A stretch of 64,000 bases of DNA from Polynucleobacter sp. AP-Reno-20A-A9 (lineage in GTDB: Bacteria > Pseudomonadota > Gammaproteobacteria > Burkholderiales > Burkholderiaceae), in the NCBI RefSeq assembly GCF_018882085.1, contig NZ_JACVPB010000001.1, positions 124,001-188,000 of the forward strand, given 5' to 3'. Both the position numbers and the translations under genes were made by a program. This document shows, one piece after another, positions 46,867 through 56,277 of the stretch; position 1 is the first letter of the stretch, and each line of letters opens with the position of its first letter. The notes beneath the pieces are model-generated. The model searched no databases. It saw only the letters and a program-made list of their open reading frames with translations, and had not been told where the DNA came from.

Positions 46867-47121
46867 ATGGGGTTTTTGGCTTTTCTGGTGATTGGGGGTA
46901 TTTCTGGGGTATCAGCCTGGATTTTTTACCCTGGAGTCTCTTATGGGGTTAAGTCTGGCAGGATTCTCATCGCCTTTTTACTGGGGTCTATTACGGCGGC
47001 TGCTAGCTCTTATGCGGGGCAATACTTGGGTCTTTTCCAATCTGGCCAAATTCTAGAGTGGGCTAGCGCTATTTTTGCCGCCTGTGCGGTGGGGTGTATT
47101 TTTACTGCTTTAGCTAAATAA
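46867..47121 (+). CDS. Small membrane protein, GlsB/YeaQ/YmgE (transglycosylase-associated)-like
   Basis: A very hydrophobic protein with three predicted helices: [20 protein letters not shown], a Gly/Ala middle segment [19 protein letters not shown], and [18 protein letters not shown]. Length (84 residues) and helix pattern fit the GlsB/YeaQ family, whose function is poorly defined. The frame is open to 46798, and ATGs at 46825, 46843 and 46855 are possible, but 46867 is favoured because GGGGGT lies 4 bases upstream and the length matches the family. It overlaps convergent ung by 12 bp and diverges from hemA. Confidence 0.6.
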   Translation: MGFLAFLVIGGISGVSAWIFYPGVSYGVKSGRILIAFLLGSITAAASSYAGQYLGLFQSGQILEWASAIFAACAVGCIFTALAK

Positions 47122-47859
47122 GTCGGTCTGATTGTTCTCCACCCACTGAATGGGCGAGCTCTTTTGTTCAATCAGCCATTGATTGGCTTTGGTGAAGTGG
47201 TTGCAACTGGCCTTGCCCCCAGGCTCCAAAAAAGGCTTATCCGTCTTGTAAACGCCAAGACCGGATGGATGGGAGGATTGCAAAATCAACGGTTCCTGGC
47301 CACCTTCAATCAATGGCAGCTTGGATTGGGCATGACCACCCCATAGTATCCAGACTAAATGCGGTCTGGTTTGAGATAAAGCGCTGATCAAATGGTCAAT
47401 TAAGCTTTTCCATCCCAGACCCGTATGACTACCAGCCTCACCTAATTTGACGCTCAAAGCTGTATTGAGAAGAAGCACTCCTTGTTTGGCCCAGCTGTGT
47501 AGATCTCCATTTGGCAAAGACCCAAAACCTTCTAATGCGAGTGCCTTGCTGATATTGCGTAGTGAGCTAGGAAATTCTCGTGAATTGACTGCAATCTCGG
47601 CGGGAATAGAAAAGGCCAGTCCTTGTGCTAGCCCTGGTGAGTGATACGGGTCTTGACCCAAGATCACCACCTTTACCGAGTCAACAGGACAAAGTTTGAG
47701 AGCTTTAAAAAAGTTCTGAGGCTCAGGCCTAACAACTTCAGTATTAAGAGCGATCTGCAAATTTTTCTCTAGCGAATACCATTCCTCTGACTCGAAATAA
47801 TTTCCCAGTAAATCTTGCCAGTCATTCGGGATATCGTCTTTTGAAAATAGTGCTTTCAA
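47110..47859 (-). CDS. ung: Uracil-DNA glycosylase
   Basis: Ung removes uracil from DNA to begin base excision repair. The 249 residues show the water-activating Asp in VVILGQDPYHSPGLAQGLAF, the uracil-recognition LLLNTALSV, WILWGGHAQSK, and the His loop LQSSHPSGLGVY with KTDKPF. Family 1 is clear. It lies 6 bp after the M61 peptidase gene on the same strand. Confidence 0.95.
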   Translation of the reverse strand: MKALFSKDDIPNDWQDLLGNYFESEEWYSLEKNLQIALNTEVVRPEPQNFFKALKLCPVDSVKVVILGQDPYHSPGLAQGLAFSIPAEIAVNSREFPSSLRNISKALALEGFGSLPNGDLHSWAKQGVLLLNTALSVKLGEAGSHTGLGWKSLIDHLISALSQTRPHLVWILWGGHAQSKLPLIEGGQEPLILQSSHPSGLGVYKTDKPFLEPGGKASCNHFTKANQWLIEQKSSPIQWVENNQTDLFS

Positions 47860-47865
47860 TTTTGA

Positions 47866-49647
47866 TCAGACATCTTTTTTAGGCATCAGTTCATATTGCA
47901 CGGGTAGCTGGGCAGATTGCATTGAAACCATGCGCTCATGCTCTAGATCATCGCGATAGAAAGTAATGCGGGTATGGGAGTTTTCAGAAAGACTGCCTAA
48001 GACTTTATCCCAGCGGGTGCCGGTGACGCGCTGCCCATCAATGCTGGCCAGTAAATCACCGGCTGCTAGGCCTGCTGCCTGGGCAATTCCGCCATCAAGC
48101 ACATGGGTTACTTTAAGCCAACCAGTGGCATCTATATGGCGCACCCCAAACTGTAGCTTGAGTTTTTCGAGCTTAGATTGAGATTTTGTTTTTACAGAAA
48201 CGAGATTTGAAACAATCCATTTTTGCAGCGGAACATCTTCTGTGCCTAAAATATAACGGGCCTTCATCTCATGCCAGGTTTTACTAAAGCCTTTGCCTAG
48301 TAATTCAAAAATCAAATCATCTAGCCCATCTTCTGGAATGCCATCAAAGGTGACACCATGCTTATTCCAGAGTAGGCGCATAAGGTCATCCAGAGATTGT
48401 TTATTTTTAGTGAATGCGCGAATCTGTAAATCAAGACCAAGCGCTACTAAGGCGCCCTTACCGTAATAGCTGACAACCGAATTTGGGGTGTTCTCATCCG
48501 CTTGGTAATACTTGGTCCAGGCATCAAAAGAGCTATCAGTCAGGCTTTGCTTATGGCGCCCAGGACCGCGCAAGATCCCATTCCAGTTATCTGCAACGAG
48601 TTTTAAATAGGTTTTGAGATCAATTCGTTTACTACGCAGTAGTTGGAGATCATCGTAGTAACTGGTGAAGCCTTCAAACACCCACAGTAAGCGAGTGTGA
48701 TTACGCTTGGCCAAATCATACGGCTGAAAGGCTTTTGGCTGAATGCGCTTAACCAGCCATGCATGAAAATACTCATGACTACACAAGCCTAAGAATTCTC
48801 TATACGCAGATTCTTCAAAGAGAATATTTTCTTGGGGGATTTGATCGCGCCTGCAGAGGAGAGCGGTGCTATTGCGATGTTCAAGGCCGCCATAGCCATT
48901 TAATACTGTATTGACTAAGAAAAGGTATTCATTAAAAGGGGCGCTTTTGGATTTTGGTTCAAACAGATCAATAGTGCTGGTGCAGATTGCTTGTAAATCT
49001 TGCGCAAGACGTTTGGCATCAACAATATGATTGCAGCCTTGTATTGCCATGCGATGAGCTACACCATTCGATTTCCAGTGTACGAGTTGGAACTCGCCCA
49101 TAGCTACGGGGTGATCCAATAGATCATCATAATTTTGTGCCAGATAAAAACCAAATCCACGCTCATCTGTCTTGGCTGCTCTCAAGGTAGTTTGAACCGT
49201 CCAGTGATCAGCAAAGGCAAGCTCTGGTGCGGTAATGGCGAGTGAGCAAGGTAAATGCTCTTGCCCTTTTACGGCTAGACATAGGCTGGTAGCGTTAAAG
49301 AATGCGCGTTCGGTATCCAAATACGCTGCACGTACTGAAGAATCAAAGGCATAAATAGTGCTGAGTACCTCTATCGGACCAATGCATGGCGGTAAGCGCC
49401 AATGGTCGTTATCAATACGTTCGAGAGTTATTTTTCTCTTAGTACCCTCTACTGAAAACGCTTCAATCGATTCCAGATGTTTACTGAAATCACGAATTAA
49501 ATAACTGCCCGGAATCCAGGCTGGCATTTGTAGTACCTGGCCATCGGGATTGGGATTGGCAATGTGCAGTTTGACGCGAAAGTGATGGCCTTGCAGGTCT
49601 GCCGGCCAGACCGTGTATTGAATTGCGGGTAAGTCGGCATGGTTCAT
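47866..49647 (-). CDS. M61-family metallopeptidase with PDZ domain
   Basis: A 593-residue peptidase of the glycyl-aminopeptidase (M61) family. An N-terminal beta domain (about 1-170, AWIPGSYLIRDFSKHLE) precedes the gluzincin core: zinc motif HEYFH in LCSHEYFHAWLVKRI near 275 and the third ligand Glu in LLWVFEGFTSYYDD. A PDZ domain lies near 495-575 (AQAAGLAAGDLLASIDGQRV). No signal peptide is seen. It lies 5 bp downstream of dsbC on the same strand. Physiological substrate is unknown. Confidence 0.88.
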   Translation of the reverse strand: MNHADLPAIQYTVWPADLQGHHFRVKLHIANPNPDGQVLQMPAWIPGSYLIRDFSKHLESIEAFSVEGTKRKITLERIDNDHWRLPPCIGPIEVLSTIYAFDSSVRAAYLDTERAFFNATSLCLAVKGQEHLPCSLAITAPELAFADHWTVQTTLRAAKTDERGFGFYLAQNYDDLLDHPVAMGEFQLVHWKSNGVAHRMAIQGCNHIVDAKRLAQDLQAICTSTIDLFEPKSKSAPFNEYLFLVNTVLNGYGGLEHRNSTALLCRRDQIPQENILFEESAYREFLGLCSHEYFHAWLVKRIQPKAFQPYDLAKRNHTRLLWVFEGFTSYYDDLQLLRSKRIDLKTYLKLVADNWNGILRGPGRHKQSLTDSSFDAWTKYYQADENTPNSVVSYYGKGALVALGLDLQIRAFTKNKQSLDDLMRLLWNKHGVTFDGIPEDGLDDLIFELLGKGFSKTWHEMKARYILGTEDVPLQKWIVSNLVSVKTKSQSKLEKLKLQFGVRHIDATGWLKVTHVLDGGIAQAAGLAAGDLLASIDGQRVTGTRWDKVLGSLSENSHTRITFYRDDLEHERMVSMQSAQLPVQYELMPKKDV

Positions 49648-49652
49648 GTTAT

Positions 49653-50375
49653 TTATTTCAGAGAACTAAATTTCTTTTCGATATCAGTAATTTGTACTGC
49701 GCCAGGGAAACGGCTGCCGTCAGTAAAGAATAAAGTCGGAGTACCGGTAATTCCATAGGTCTTTGCAAAAGCCATATTCTTATCTAGTGGTGTGCTGCAC
49801 TCCCCCTTGCCGCTAGGTGCAATGCCATTCACCATCCAATCTATATATGCCTTATAGGGATCAGAAGAGCACCAAATTTGTTTCGACTTTTGCGCAGAAT
49901 CTGGCGACAAGATTGGAATTAAATACGTGTAGATAGTGACGTTATCGAGCTGCTGTAAAGATTTTTCTAGGCGCTTGCAATAGCCACAGTTAGGGTCGGA
50001 GAAGACTGCCAGTTGGCGACTGCCATTGCCGCGAACATTTTTGATTGCGTTGGCAGGTGTTAAATCACTCCACTTAATGCGGTTGAGGTCTGCCTGTCTT
50101 TGTTCAGTAATATTTTTGCCTGATGCGAGCTCAATGATTTCGCCTTGAATCAGATATTTTCCAGAGGCATCGGTATAAAAAATATCATTGCCAACCAATA
50201 CTTCATAAAGACCAGAAACCGGTGCCGGCGAAACACTTTTCACTTTGGCATTGGCGCCTAACTTCTTTTGGATCTCAGCCTTTAATTGCTGTTCCTGTTG
50301 CGCATGAAGTGGACTGGTGCAAAGCAAGGCTGCGCCAATAAATGCAATCGCAGATAACAATTTATTCAAAATCAA
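49653..50375 (-). CDS. dsbC: Thiol:disulfide interchange protein DsbC
   Basis: DsbC is a periplasmic disulfide isomerase. The 240 residues have a signal peptide (MILNKLLSAIAFIGAALLCT, cleavage after LHA), an N-terminal dimerisation domain (about 25-80) and a thioredoxin domain with the active site FSDPNCGYCKRLEKSL and the cis-Pro in ITGTPTLFF. The start overlaps the end of the upstream hydroxylase gene by 14 bp, so translation is probably coupled. Confidence 0.93.
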   Translation of the reverse strand: MILNKLLSAIAFIGAALLCTSPLHAQQEQQLKAEIQKKLGANAKVKSVSPAPVSGLYEVLVGNDIFYTDASGKYLIQGEIIELASGKNITEQRQADLNRIKWSDLTPANAIKNVRGNGSRQLAVFSDPNCGYCKRLEKSLQQLDNVTIYTYLIPILSPDSAQKSKQIWCSSDPYKAYIDWMVNGIAPSGKGECSTPLDKNMAFAKTYGITGTPTLFFTDGSRFPGAVQITDIEKKFSSLK

Positions 50376-51636
50376 TTTCTCCTAAAGCGCGTTCAATTAA
50401 GCGCTGTTTTATAAAGTGGCTTTTGTTCACTAGACCCAAACCCCAGTTACGGAGCTGGCGTTCAGTGCTACTGCTTGCAGAAAATAATTTCTTGAGTTTA
50501 TCGGTAACCCATAAGAGTGCGCTAGTGTCGCCTTGACGTTGTCGTTCATAACGTCGAAGCAATACCAAGTCACTAGGTGCGCGGAACGATTCACGCTTGC
50601 CCAAAATATTCAGTAGTACTGCAACATCTCGCAGCCCTAGATTCAGGCCTTGCCCAGCGAGTGGGTGCATCACATGGGCGGCATCGCCAATGAGCACAAC
50701 CTTCGGAGAGGAGTCTGGCCCGATAAATCGTTTGGCTCGAATCTTTCTTAAAGGGAAGGTTGCTGGCACTGAGTTCAGAGTCAGCTCACCTAGTTGCTTT
50801 CCAATTGCGCCATTAGCAATGGAGGAGAATTGATCCAACCATTGCGCTTGATCTAGTTTTAATAAATCAGCTGCATGTTCTGGGGAGGTAGACCAAACCA
50901 TTGACACTTGTTTTCCTGGCAGGGGCAGCATAGCCACAATATCGCCACCTGGCAAAAACCACTGAAAGGCAGTCTCTAGATGGGGGTAGTCACAGAGCCA
51001 ATTGGCAACCACTGCACTTTGTGAATAACTTTCTTCACTCGCGCTAATACCCAATTCATTGCGAATCGGTGAGTTGGCGCCATCAGCCGCAATCACGAGT
51101 TGTGCGCGAATGCTCCCACCATTTTTTAAATGTAGGGTGCTTCCATCAGCATCTACCTGAATTTTTTCTACAACATCATTGATGCGCTCTAGCTTATTCT
51201 GAAAACGCGAAGCTTGATCGATGGTGTGCTCAATTAAATTGGCTTCTCCAATCCAGGCAAGTTGTGGAGTGCCTGCCTCAAATGCAGAAAGATGGAGATG
51301 GTCATTCTTTTCGCCTCGATCACCGTAAATCCGCATATCTCGGACTGCTTGCAGGCGGCTGCGATCAATTGCATCCCAAATATGCAAATGAGCCAGTAAT
51401 TTTTGGGTGCTGGGGGAGAAGGCGTAGATTCTTTGGCCCCATTGAGCGCCTTGCGGACTTGGGACGTTTTGCCCTAAATCAGGGGCAATTTCAATGGTTT
51501 GTAAGCCAAGCTGGGCTAGACCTAGGGCGCAAGCCTTACCAGTAATGCCTCCGCCGACCACAACAACATCTACTGTGCGGATTTGGGCGGAGTGGACTGA
51601 AGGCTTGGGCACGTTATTTGGGTGAACTTCTGACAT
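50362..51636 (-). CDS. UbiH/UbiF/VisC-family FAD-dependent hydroxylase
   Basis: A 424-residue flavoprotein monooxygenase of the type that hydroxylates the ubiquinone ring. Motifs are the Rossmann VVVVGGGITGKACALGLAQL, LVIAADGANSPIRNELG (DG motif) and VVLIGDAAHVMHPLAGQGLN with LGLRD, the GD motif with the COQ6-type signature. Which ring position it acts on cannot be decided. It is divergent from ychF with a 40-bp gap and leads a minus-strand run into dsbC. Confidence 0.85.
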   Translation of the reverse strand: MSEVHPNNVPKPSVHSAQIRTVDVVVVGGGITGKACALGLAQLGLQTIEIAPDLGQNVPSPQGAQWGQRIYAFSPSTQKLLAHLHIWDAIDRSRLQAVRDMRIYGDRGEKNDHLHLSAFEAGTPQLAWIGEANLIEHTIDQASRFQNKLERINDVVEKIQVDADGSTLHLKNGGSIRAQLVIAADGANSPIRNELGISASEESYSQSAVVANWLCDYPHLETAFQWFLPGGDIVAMLPLPGKQVSMVWSTSPEHAADLLKLDQAQWLDQFSSIANGAIGKQLGELTLNSVPATFPLRKIRAKRFIGPDSSPKVVLIGDAAHVMHPLAGQGLNLGLRDVAVLLNILGKRESFRAPSDLVLLRRYERQRQGDTSALLWVTDKLKKLFSASSSTERQLRNWGLGLVNKSHFIKQRLIERALGEIDFE

Positions 51637-51676
51637 AACTCGATGATATCGAAACCAGCCCCTTTACAATAACGCT

Positions 51677-52771
51677 ATGTCTTTGAAATGTGGCATCGTC
51701 GGCCTGCCTAACGTCGGCAAATCTACCCTCTTTAATGCGCTTACCAAGGCTGGAATCGCAGCGGAAAACTATCCTTTCTGCACGATTGAGCCTAATGTGG
51801 GCGTTGTTGAGGTTCCTGACCCCCGTCTAGCCGCCTTGGCTGAGATCGTGAAGCCTGAGCGCATCCTGCCTGCAGCAGTCGAATTTGTCGATATTGCTGG
51901 TTTGGTGGCTGGCGCCTCAAAAGGTGAGGGCCTTGGTAATCAGTTTTTAGCGAATATTCGTGAAACAGACGCCATTACCCATGTCGTCCGGTGTTTTGAG
52001 GATCCTAACGTTATTCACGTTGCTGGAAAAATTGATCCCATTGCAGATATTGGTGTAATTGATACCGAATTGGCTTTATCGGACTTGGCGACGGTTGAGA
52101 AAACCCTGAATCGCTCAAGTAAGGCCGCTAAGTCTGGCAATGATAAAGAGGCTGCTGCCTTGGTTGCTGTTCTGACTAAAGTTCAGACTCATCTAGATTC
52201 TGCTTTGCCAGTGCGCAGCTTGAATCTTAGTGACGACGAAAAATTATTGATTAAACCGTTGTGTTTAATCACCGCCAAGCCTGCGATGTATGTTGCGAAC
52301 GTTAAAGAAGATGGCTTCTCAAACAATCCGCACCTCGAGGCTGTGAAGCAACATGCTGCAAAAGAAAATGCACCGGTCGTTGCGGTATGCGCTGCGATTG
52401 AAGCAGAGATCGCCGACTTAGAAGAAGCAGACAAGATTGAATTCTTGGCTGATCTAGGTATGGAAGAGCCAGGTTTGGATCGCGTGATTCGTGCAGGGTA
52501 CTCATTACTCGGTTTGCAAACGTATTTCACCGCCGGTGTTAAAGAGGTTCGCGCTTGGACTATTCATGTTGGTGATACAGCGCCTCAAGCTGCTGGCGTG
52601 ATTCATACAGACTTTGAGCGTGGCTTTATTCGTGCTCAGACAATCTCCTACGAAGATTTTGTGCAATTCAAGGGGGAGTCTGGCGCCAAGGAAGCCGGCA
52701 AGATGCGCGCTGAAGGCAAGGAATACGTTGTTAAAGATGGAGATGTATTGAACTTCTTGTTTAACGTCTAA
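51677..52771 (+). CDS. ychF: Redox-regulated ATPase YchF
   Basis: YchF is an Obg-related, ribosome-associated P-loop ATPase. The 364 residues have the P-loop [16 protein letters not shown], switch [22 protein letters not shown], the altered NxxE-type base-recognition region that favours ATP, a coiled-coil insert and a C-terminal TGS domain with [28 protein letters not shown] and [16 protein letters not shown]. Followed by a clear terminator. Confidence 0.96.
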   Translation: MSLKCGIVGLPNVGKSTLFNALTKAGIAAENYPFCTIEPNVGVVEVPDPRLAALAEIVKPERILPAAVEFVDIAGLVAGASKGEGLGNQFLANIRETDAITHVVRCFEDPNVIHVAGKIDPIADIGVIDTELALSDLATVEKTLNRSSKAAKSGNDKEAAALVAVLTKVQTHLDSALPVRSLNLSDDEKLLIKPLCLITAKPAMYVANVKEDGFSNNPHLEAVKQHAAKENAPVVAVCAAIEAEIADLEEADKIEFLADLGMEEPGLDRVIRAGYSLLGLQTYFTAGVKEVRAWTIHVGDTAPQAAGVIHTDFERGFIRAQTISYEDFVQFKGESGAKEAGKMRAEGKEYVVKDGDVLNFLFNV

Positions 52772-52792
52772 AGCAAGCTGTTTTACCCAATA

Positions 52793-52816
52793 AAAAAGCC
52801 CTTTTCAGGGCTTTTT
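52793..52816. terminator. Rho-independent terminator after ychF (bidirectional)
   Basis: AAAAAGCCCT and AGGGCTTTTT form a 10-bp stem with a TTTC loop. It lies between the convergent ychF and the MarR-like gene and should end both. Confidence 0.9.
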
Positions 52817-52841
52817 GCTTATACGGTGGGGCTATAAATGG

Positions 52842-53192
52842 TTATGAAGCTTTTGCTGCCTTTTCTAAACATTTAGAAATTTCTTCATAGCGCTTTAGAG
52901 CAATCTTGGTAGGCAATACTTCTTTTTTGCGACCATCAGCATTTGCAGCCATTTTGATGTAACCCAAGGCGCTGAGATTTTTGAGGCGACCATGTAGCGT
53001 CGCTTGTGAGCCAAGATCGGAAATGGAGATCAGATCACCAACCAAAATTGCCTGCTTTGCATGGGCGCAGGAAACAATTTTATCGAGCAAACTCTCTTCG
53101 ATGCAATCAAGTTTTTTCCCTGGATTGATGCGATCGAGAGCATCAATTAAGTTGAGGAACTTAATATAGGATGACGGTTTAGTAGATGACAT
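52842..53192 (-). CDS. MarR-like winged-helix regulator (predicted)
   Basis: A 116-residue protein not recognised by name. The middle (about 45-105) looks like a winged helix-turn-helix: AILVGDLISISDLGSQATLH as helix-turn-helix, GRLKNLSALGYIKMAANADG as recognition helix plus wing start, and the basic wing RKKEVLPTKIALKRY resembles the MarR DxRxK wing. The N-terminus SYIKFLNLIDALDRI is a likely dimerisation helix. It is divergent from a membrane-protein gene, with a 16-bp palindrome between them, suggesting an autoregulator of that pair. MarR-like is inference from pattern. Confidence 0.6.
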   Translation of the reverse strand: MSSTKPSSYIKFLNLIDALDRINPGKKLDCIEESLLDKIVSCAHAKQAILVGDLISISDLGSQATLHGRLKNLSALGYIKMAANADGRKKEVLPTKIALKRYEEISKCLEKAAKAS

Positions 53193-53258
53193 ATTTAGTA
53201 TTTATTTGTATTGGCTCTAAGGCTAGTGTTAGTGTATTCCCTTGGTCTGATTTTGGCA

Positions 53259-53274
53259 ATTGATGCGCATCAAT
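53259..53274. promoter_or_regulatory. 16-bp perfect palindrome (candidate operator)
   Basis: The string ATTGATGC followed by GCATCAAT is a perfect inverted repeat in the 106-bp gap between the divergent regulator (52842-53192) and the membrane protein (53299-53868). Length and symmetry fit the site of a MarR-type dimer. It is 24 bp upstream of the membrane-protein ATG and 66 bp upstream of the regulator ATG. Confidence 0.5.
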
Positions 53275-53298
53275 AAAAATTAATCCATACTAAAAACA

Positions 53299-53868
53299 AT
53301 GTCTAAATTATTCGCAATCTCTTCGGAATGGATTTTTGGCTGTGCCATTAGTGCGATAGCGTACACACTTCTTTTTTATTGCAATGGCTGGCTTACCAAC
53401 GGTATTACTTTTGGCTTAGGGGTAAGTTGGATTTATCTTCCTGCTGGCCTGCGCTTATTTTTGACATTGATTTTTGGTTTGCCTGGCGCCATTGGAATTG
53501 CTATAGCCTCATTTTTAATTAGCTATTACGGTGATTTCCCGCACGACTTGACTGTATGTATTGGGGTTGGATTAATTTCAGGGTTTGCACCTTACCTGGC
53601 TAGATTTTTTGTTTTTAGCAATCTTCGCCTTGAGTCAGACTTAAGTAATCTCAACTTCCCCAAACTCATTGCATGTATTTTGATTTATTCCCTGCTTTCA
53701 GCAGGCTTGCATCAGCGGTGGTTTGCTACGATGACCCTGGAAGATACGGGTAGCGTGAATCACTTCCTGGTGATGTTTATTGGTGATGTTCTTGGCTCAT
53801 TCCTACTCATTTCTTTGATCAAATACTGCTTAGATCTATTGCGAAAGATTAGGGAAACAGCTGGCTAA
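53299..53868 (+). CDS. Integral membrane protein, MASE1-like, function unknown
   Basis: The 189 residues have about five to six hydrophobic segments and resemble the MASE1-type sensory membrane domain without any attached signalling domain: [20 protein letters not shown] near 40, [17 protein letters not shown], a small Gly-rich [20 protein letters not shown], and a final helix [20 protein letters not shown]. The YLPAGLR motif is typical of betaproteobacterial hypothetical proteins of this kind. The 3' end overlaps convergent trpC by 20 bp. Function is not known; the divergent regulator may control it. Confidence 0.6.
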   Translation: MSKLFAISSEWIFGCAISAIAYTLLFYCNGWLTNGITFGLGVSWIYLPAGLRLFLTLIFGLPGAIGIAIASFLISYYGDFPHDLTVCIGVGLISGFAPYLARFFVFSNLRLESDLSNLNFPKLIACILIYSLLSAGLHQRWFATMTLEDTGSVNHFLVMFIGDVLGSFLLISLIKYCLDLLRKIRETAG

Positions 53869-54652
53869 GGGCTGCGCCTGGATCAGCGGCGCGCATAAAT
53901 GCTTCCCCAACCAGGAATGCGTTGATTTGATTGTTGCGCATGAGCTCTACATCAGCGCGACTCAAGATGCCAGACTCTGTTACTAAGGTTTTATTGTCTG
54001 GAACCATAGACATTAGAGAGAGGGTGGTTTGCAGTGTGACCTCAAAGGTTTTGAGGTTGCGATTGTTAATGCCAAGTAATGGTGTCTTGAGCTCTAGCGC
54101 TTGCTCTAATTCTGGTGCGTTATGAACTTCGACTAAAACATCTAGACCTAATTCATGGGCACAGGCCTCAAGCTCTTTCATTTGATTTAATTCTAGGCAA
54201 GCCACGATGAGCAAGATTGCATCAGCGCCAATTGCACGAGCTTCATAAACTTGATAAGGGTCTATGGTGAAGTCTTTGCGTAATACTGGGATATTGCATG
54301 CGGATCGAGCTTCTTGCAGATAGGCATTGCAGCCTTGAAAGTAATCTATATCGGTTAACACTGACAAACATGCGGCGCCATGCTGTTCGTAGGACTGGGC
54401 AATACTTGCTGGTACGAAGCTCTCGCGCAAGATACCTTTGCTTGGGCTTGCCTTTTTGATTTCAGTGATGACTCCTGCCTTACCAGCAGAAATCTTGTTC
54501 TCAATAGCCTGAATAAAGCCTCTAGGCTTGAGAGAGGCATTTTGATTATTGGCTTCAGCTTGCTCACGTTGATTGGCAAGCGACATTTTCTGCAGACAGT
54601 TAGCCACTTCAATTTTTTTGGTCGCAACAATTTTATCGAGGATATCGCTCAT
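53849..54652 (-). CDS. trpC: Indole-3-glycerol phosphate synthase
   Basis: TrpC closes the indole ring in tryptophan synthesis. The 267-residue monofunctional TIM barrel begins [16 protein letters not shown], followed by the signature [11 protein letters not shown]-type motif (here [16 protein letters not shown]), [46 protein letters not shown] and [13 protein letters not shown]. trpD lies 10 bp upstream on the minus strand. No TrpF fusion is present. Confidence 0.96.
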   Translation of the reverse strand: MSDILDKIVATKKIEVANCLQKMSLANQREQAEANNQNASLKPRGFIQAIENKISAGKAGVITEIKKASPSKGILRESFVPASIAQSYEQHGAACLSVLTDIDYFQGCNAYLQEARSACNIPVLRKDFTIDPYQVYEARAIGADAILLIVACLELNQMKELEACAHELGLDVLVEVHNAPELEQALELKTPLLGINNRNLKTFEVTLQTTLSLMSMVPDNKTLVTESGILSRADVELMRNNQINAFLVGEAFMRAADPGAALSQLFP

Positions 54653-54662
54653 GAATAATCAA

Positions 54663-55688
54663 TTATTTAGATTGGGTTGCTGCAACAAAAGCATCTAGCT
54701 TTTGACGTGCCGCTCCAGAGGTAATGGCTACCCTAGCCAGGGCAACACCGCTTGCAATATCTTTTGCTACTCCAGCTACATAGAGTGTAGCTCCAGCATT
54801 GAGGCAGACGATATCACTTGCAGGCCCTAGCTTGCCATCAAGTACATCCAAGACAATCTGCTTGGATTCTTCAGCATTAGCCACTTTAAAACTGTTGGTA
54901 GGAGCGGTATTTAATCCAAAATCTTTTGGATGAATCTCATATTCACGTACCAAGCCATCTTTGAGTTCGCCGACTAAGGTTGGACCCTCTAAGGAAATTT
55001 CATCCAGTCCATCCCGTCCATAAACGACAAGCGCATGCTCCATACCCAAGGCTTGCAATACGCGCGCCTGAATACCGACTAGGTCAGCATGAAATACACC
55101 CATCAAAATGCGTTTGGCATCAGCAGGGTTGGTGAGCGGGCCAAGAATGTTGAAAATAGTCCGGACACCGAGTTGTTTGCGAATAGGTACTACGTTTTTC
55201 ATTGCTGGATGATGGTTCGGGGCGAACATGAATCCCGCGCCTACTGATGAGATACACGCGGCGACCTGCTCAGCAGATAAAGCCAGATTCACGCCAAGCG
55301 CCTCTAATACATCTGCGCTGCCTGACTTACTGCTTACGCTGCGATTGCCATGCTTAGCGATCTTTGCCCCTGCCCCCGCAGCTACAAACATCGCTGCAGT
55401 AGAAATATTGAATGTATGAGCGCCATCACCGCCTGTACCCACTACATCTACCAAATGACTGCGGTCATCCACCTTGACTGAGGTGGCAAACTCCCGCATC
55501 ACTTGTGCAGCAGCAGCAATCTCACCAACAGTTTCTTTTTTGGTGCGCAGGGCAACCAATAATCCAGCCACCAACTCTGGCGCCATTTCACCGCTCATGA
55601 TGAGCCGCATCATTGCTGTCATTTCATCATGAAACAGTTCACGATGTTCAATGCAGCGTTGAAGGGCTTCTTGCGGAGTTATTGACAT
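54663..55688 (-). CDS. trpD: Anthranilate phosphoribosyltransferase
   Basis: TrpD joins anthranilate to PRPP. The 341 residues begin [20 protein letters not shown], with the PRPP-binding [20 protein letters not shown] near 80 and [20 protein letters not shown] near 107. ATG 55688 is used; the frame stays open to 55826, but that stretch overlaps trpG and has no family similarity. No glutaminase is fused. It lies 19 bp after trpG. Confidence 0.96.
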   Translation of the reverse strand: MSITPQEALQRCIEHRELFHDEMTAMMRLIMSGEMAPELVAGLLVALRTKKETVGEIAAAAQVMREFATSVKVDDRSHLVDVVGTGGDGAHTFNISTAAMFVAAGAGAKIAKHGNRSVSSKSGSADVLEALGVNLALSAEQVAACISSVGAGFMFAPNHHPAMKNVVPIRKQLGVRTIFNILGPLTNPADAKRILMGVFHADLVGIQARVLQALGMEHALVVYGRDGLDEISLEGPTLVGELKDGLVREYEIHPKDFGLNTAPTNSFKVANAEESKQIVLDVLDGKLGPASDIVCLNAGATLYVAGVAKDIASGVALARVAITSGAARQKLDAFVAATQSK

Positions 55689-55707
55689 AGCGCTGTTATT
55701 AGACTGA

Positions 55708-56277
55708 TTATTTGTTTTGTAAAAAATTCTTGAGTAGGGCGTGGCCATGCTCGGAAAGAATAGATTCTGGGTGGAATTGCACGCCCTCAACTGCGAGTTC
55801 TTTATGGCGTACGCCCATGATCTCACCGTCAGAAGAAGTGGCAGTTACTTCTAGCATTGCTGGCAAAGAGCTTTTCTCAATAGCTAGAGAGTGGTAGCGA
55901 GTCACCTTAAATGGATCAGGCAAATTCTTAAATACACCCACACCAGTGTGATGAATGCTATCGGTCTTGCCATGCATGACTTTTTGGGCGCGAATGACTT
56001 TCCCGCCAAATGCTTCACCAATAGCTTGGTGCCCTAAGCACACGCCTAGGATCGGAATTTGTCCCGCATAGCGCTTGATGGTTTCGACTGAAATACCTGC
56101 CTCAGAAGGGCTGCATGGCCCAGGTGAGATGCAAATACGCGCAGGATTCAGTTTGGCAATATCTTCCACAGCAATTTCATCATTGCGAAAGACTTTTACC
56201 TCCTCACCAAGCTCTGCAAAGTACTGAACGAGGTTGTAAGTAAATGAATCGTAGTTATCAATCATTAGGAGCATCAA
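55708..56277 (-). CDS. trpG: Anthranilate synthase, glutamine amidotransferase subunit
   Basis: TrpG provides ammonia to TrpE and may also serve p-aminobenzoate synthesis. The 189 residues include [16 protein letters not shown], the oxyanion motif [12 protein letters not shown], the nucleophile [17 protein letters not shown] and the catalytic His-Glu [13 protein letters not shown]. The annotated start overlaps trpE by 20 bp; an alternative ATG at 56265 would overlap by 8. Coupled translation with trpE is likely. Confidence 0.95.
   Translation of the reverse strand: MMLLMIDNYDSFTYNLVQYFAELGEEVKVFRNDEIAVEDIAKLNPARICISPGPCSPSEAGISVETIKRYAGQIPILGVCLGHQAIGEAFGGKVIRAQKVMHGKTDSIHHTGVGVFKNLPDPFKVTRYHSLAIEKSSLPAMLEVTATSSDGEIMGVRHKELAVEGVQFHPESILSEHGHALLKNFLQNK

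Noticed and set aside
55689-55826. Extended trpD start
   Set aside because: The extra 46 residues overlap trpG and do not resemble TrpD; the ATG at 55688 begins the conserved protein.
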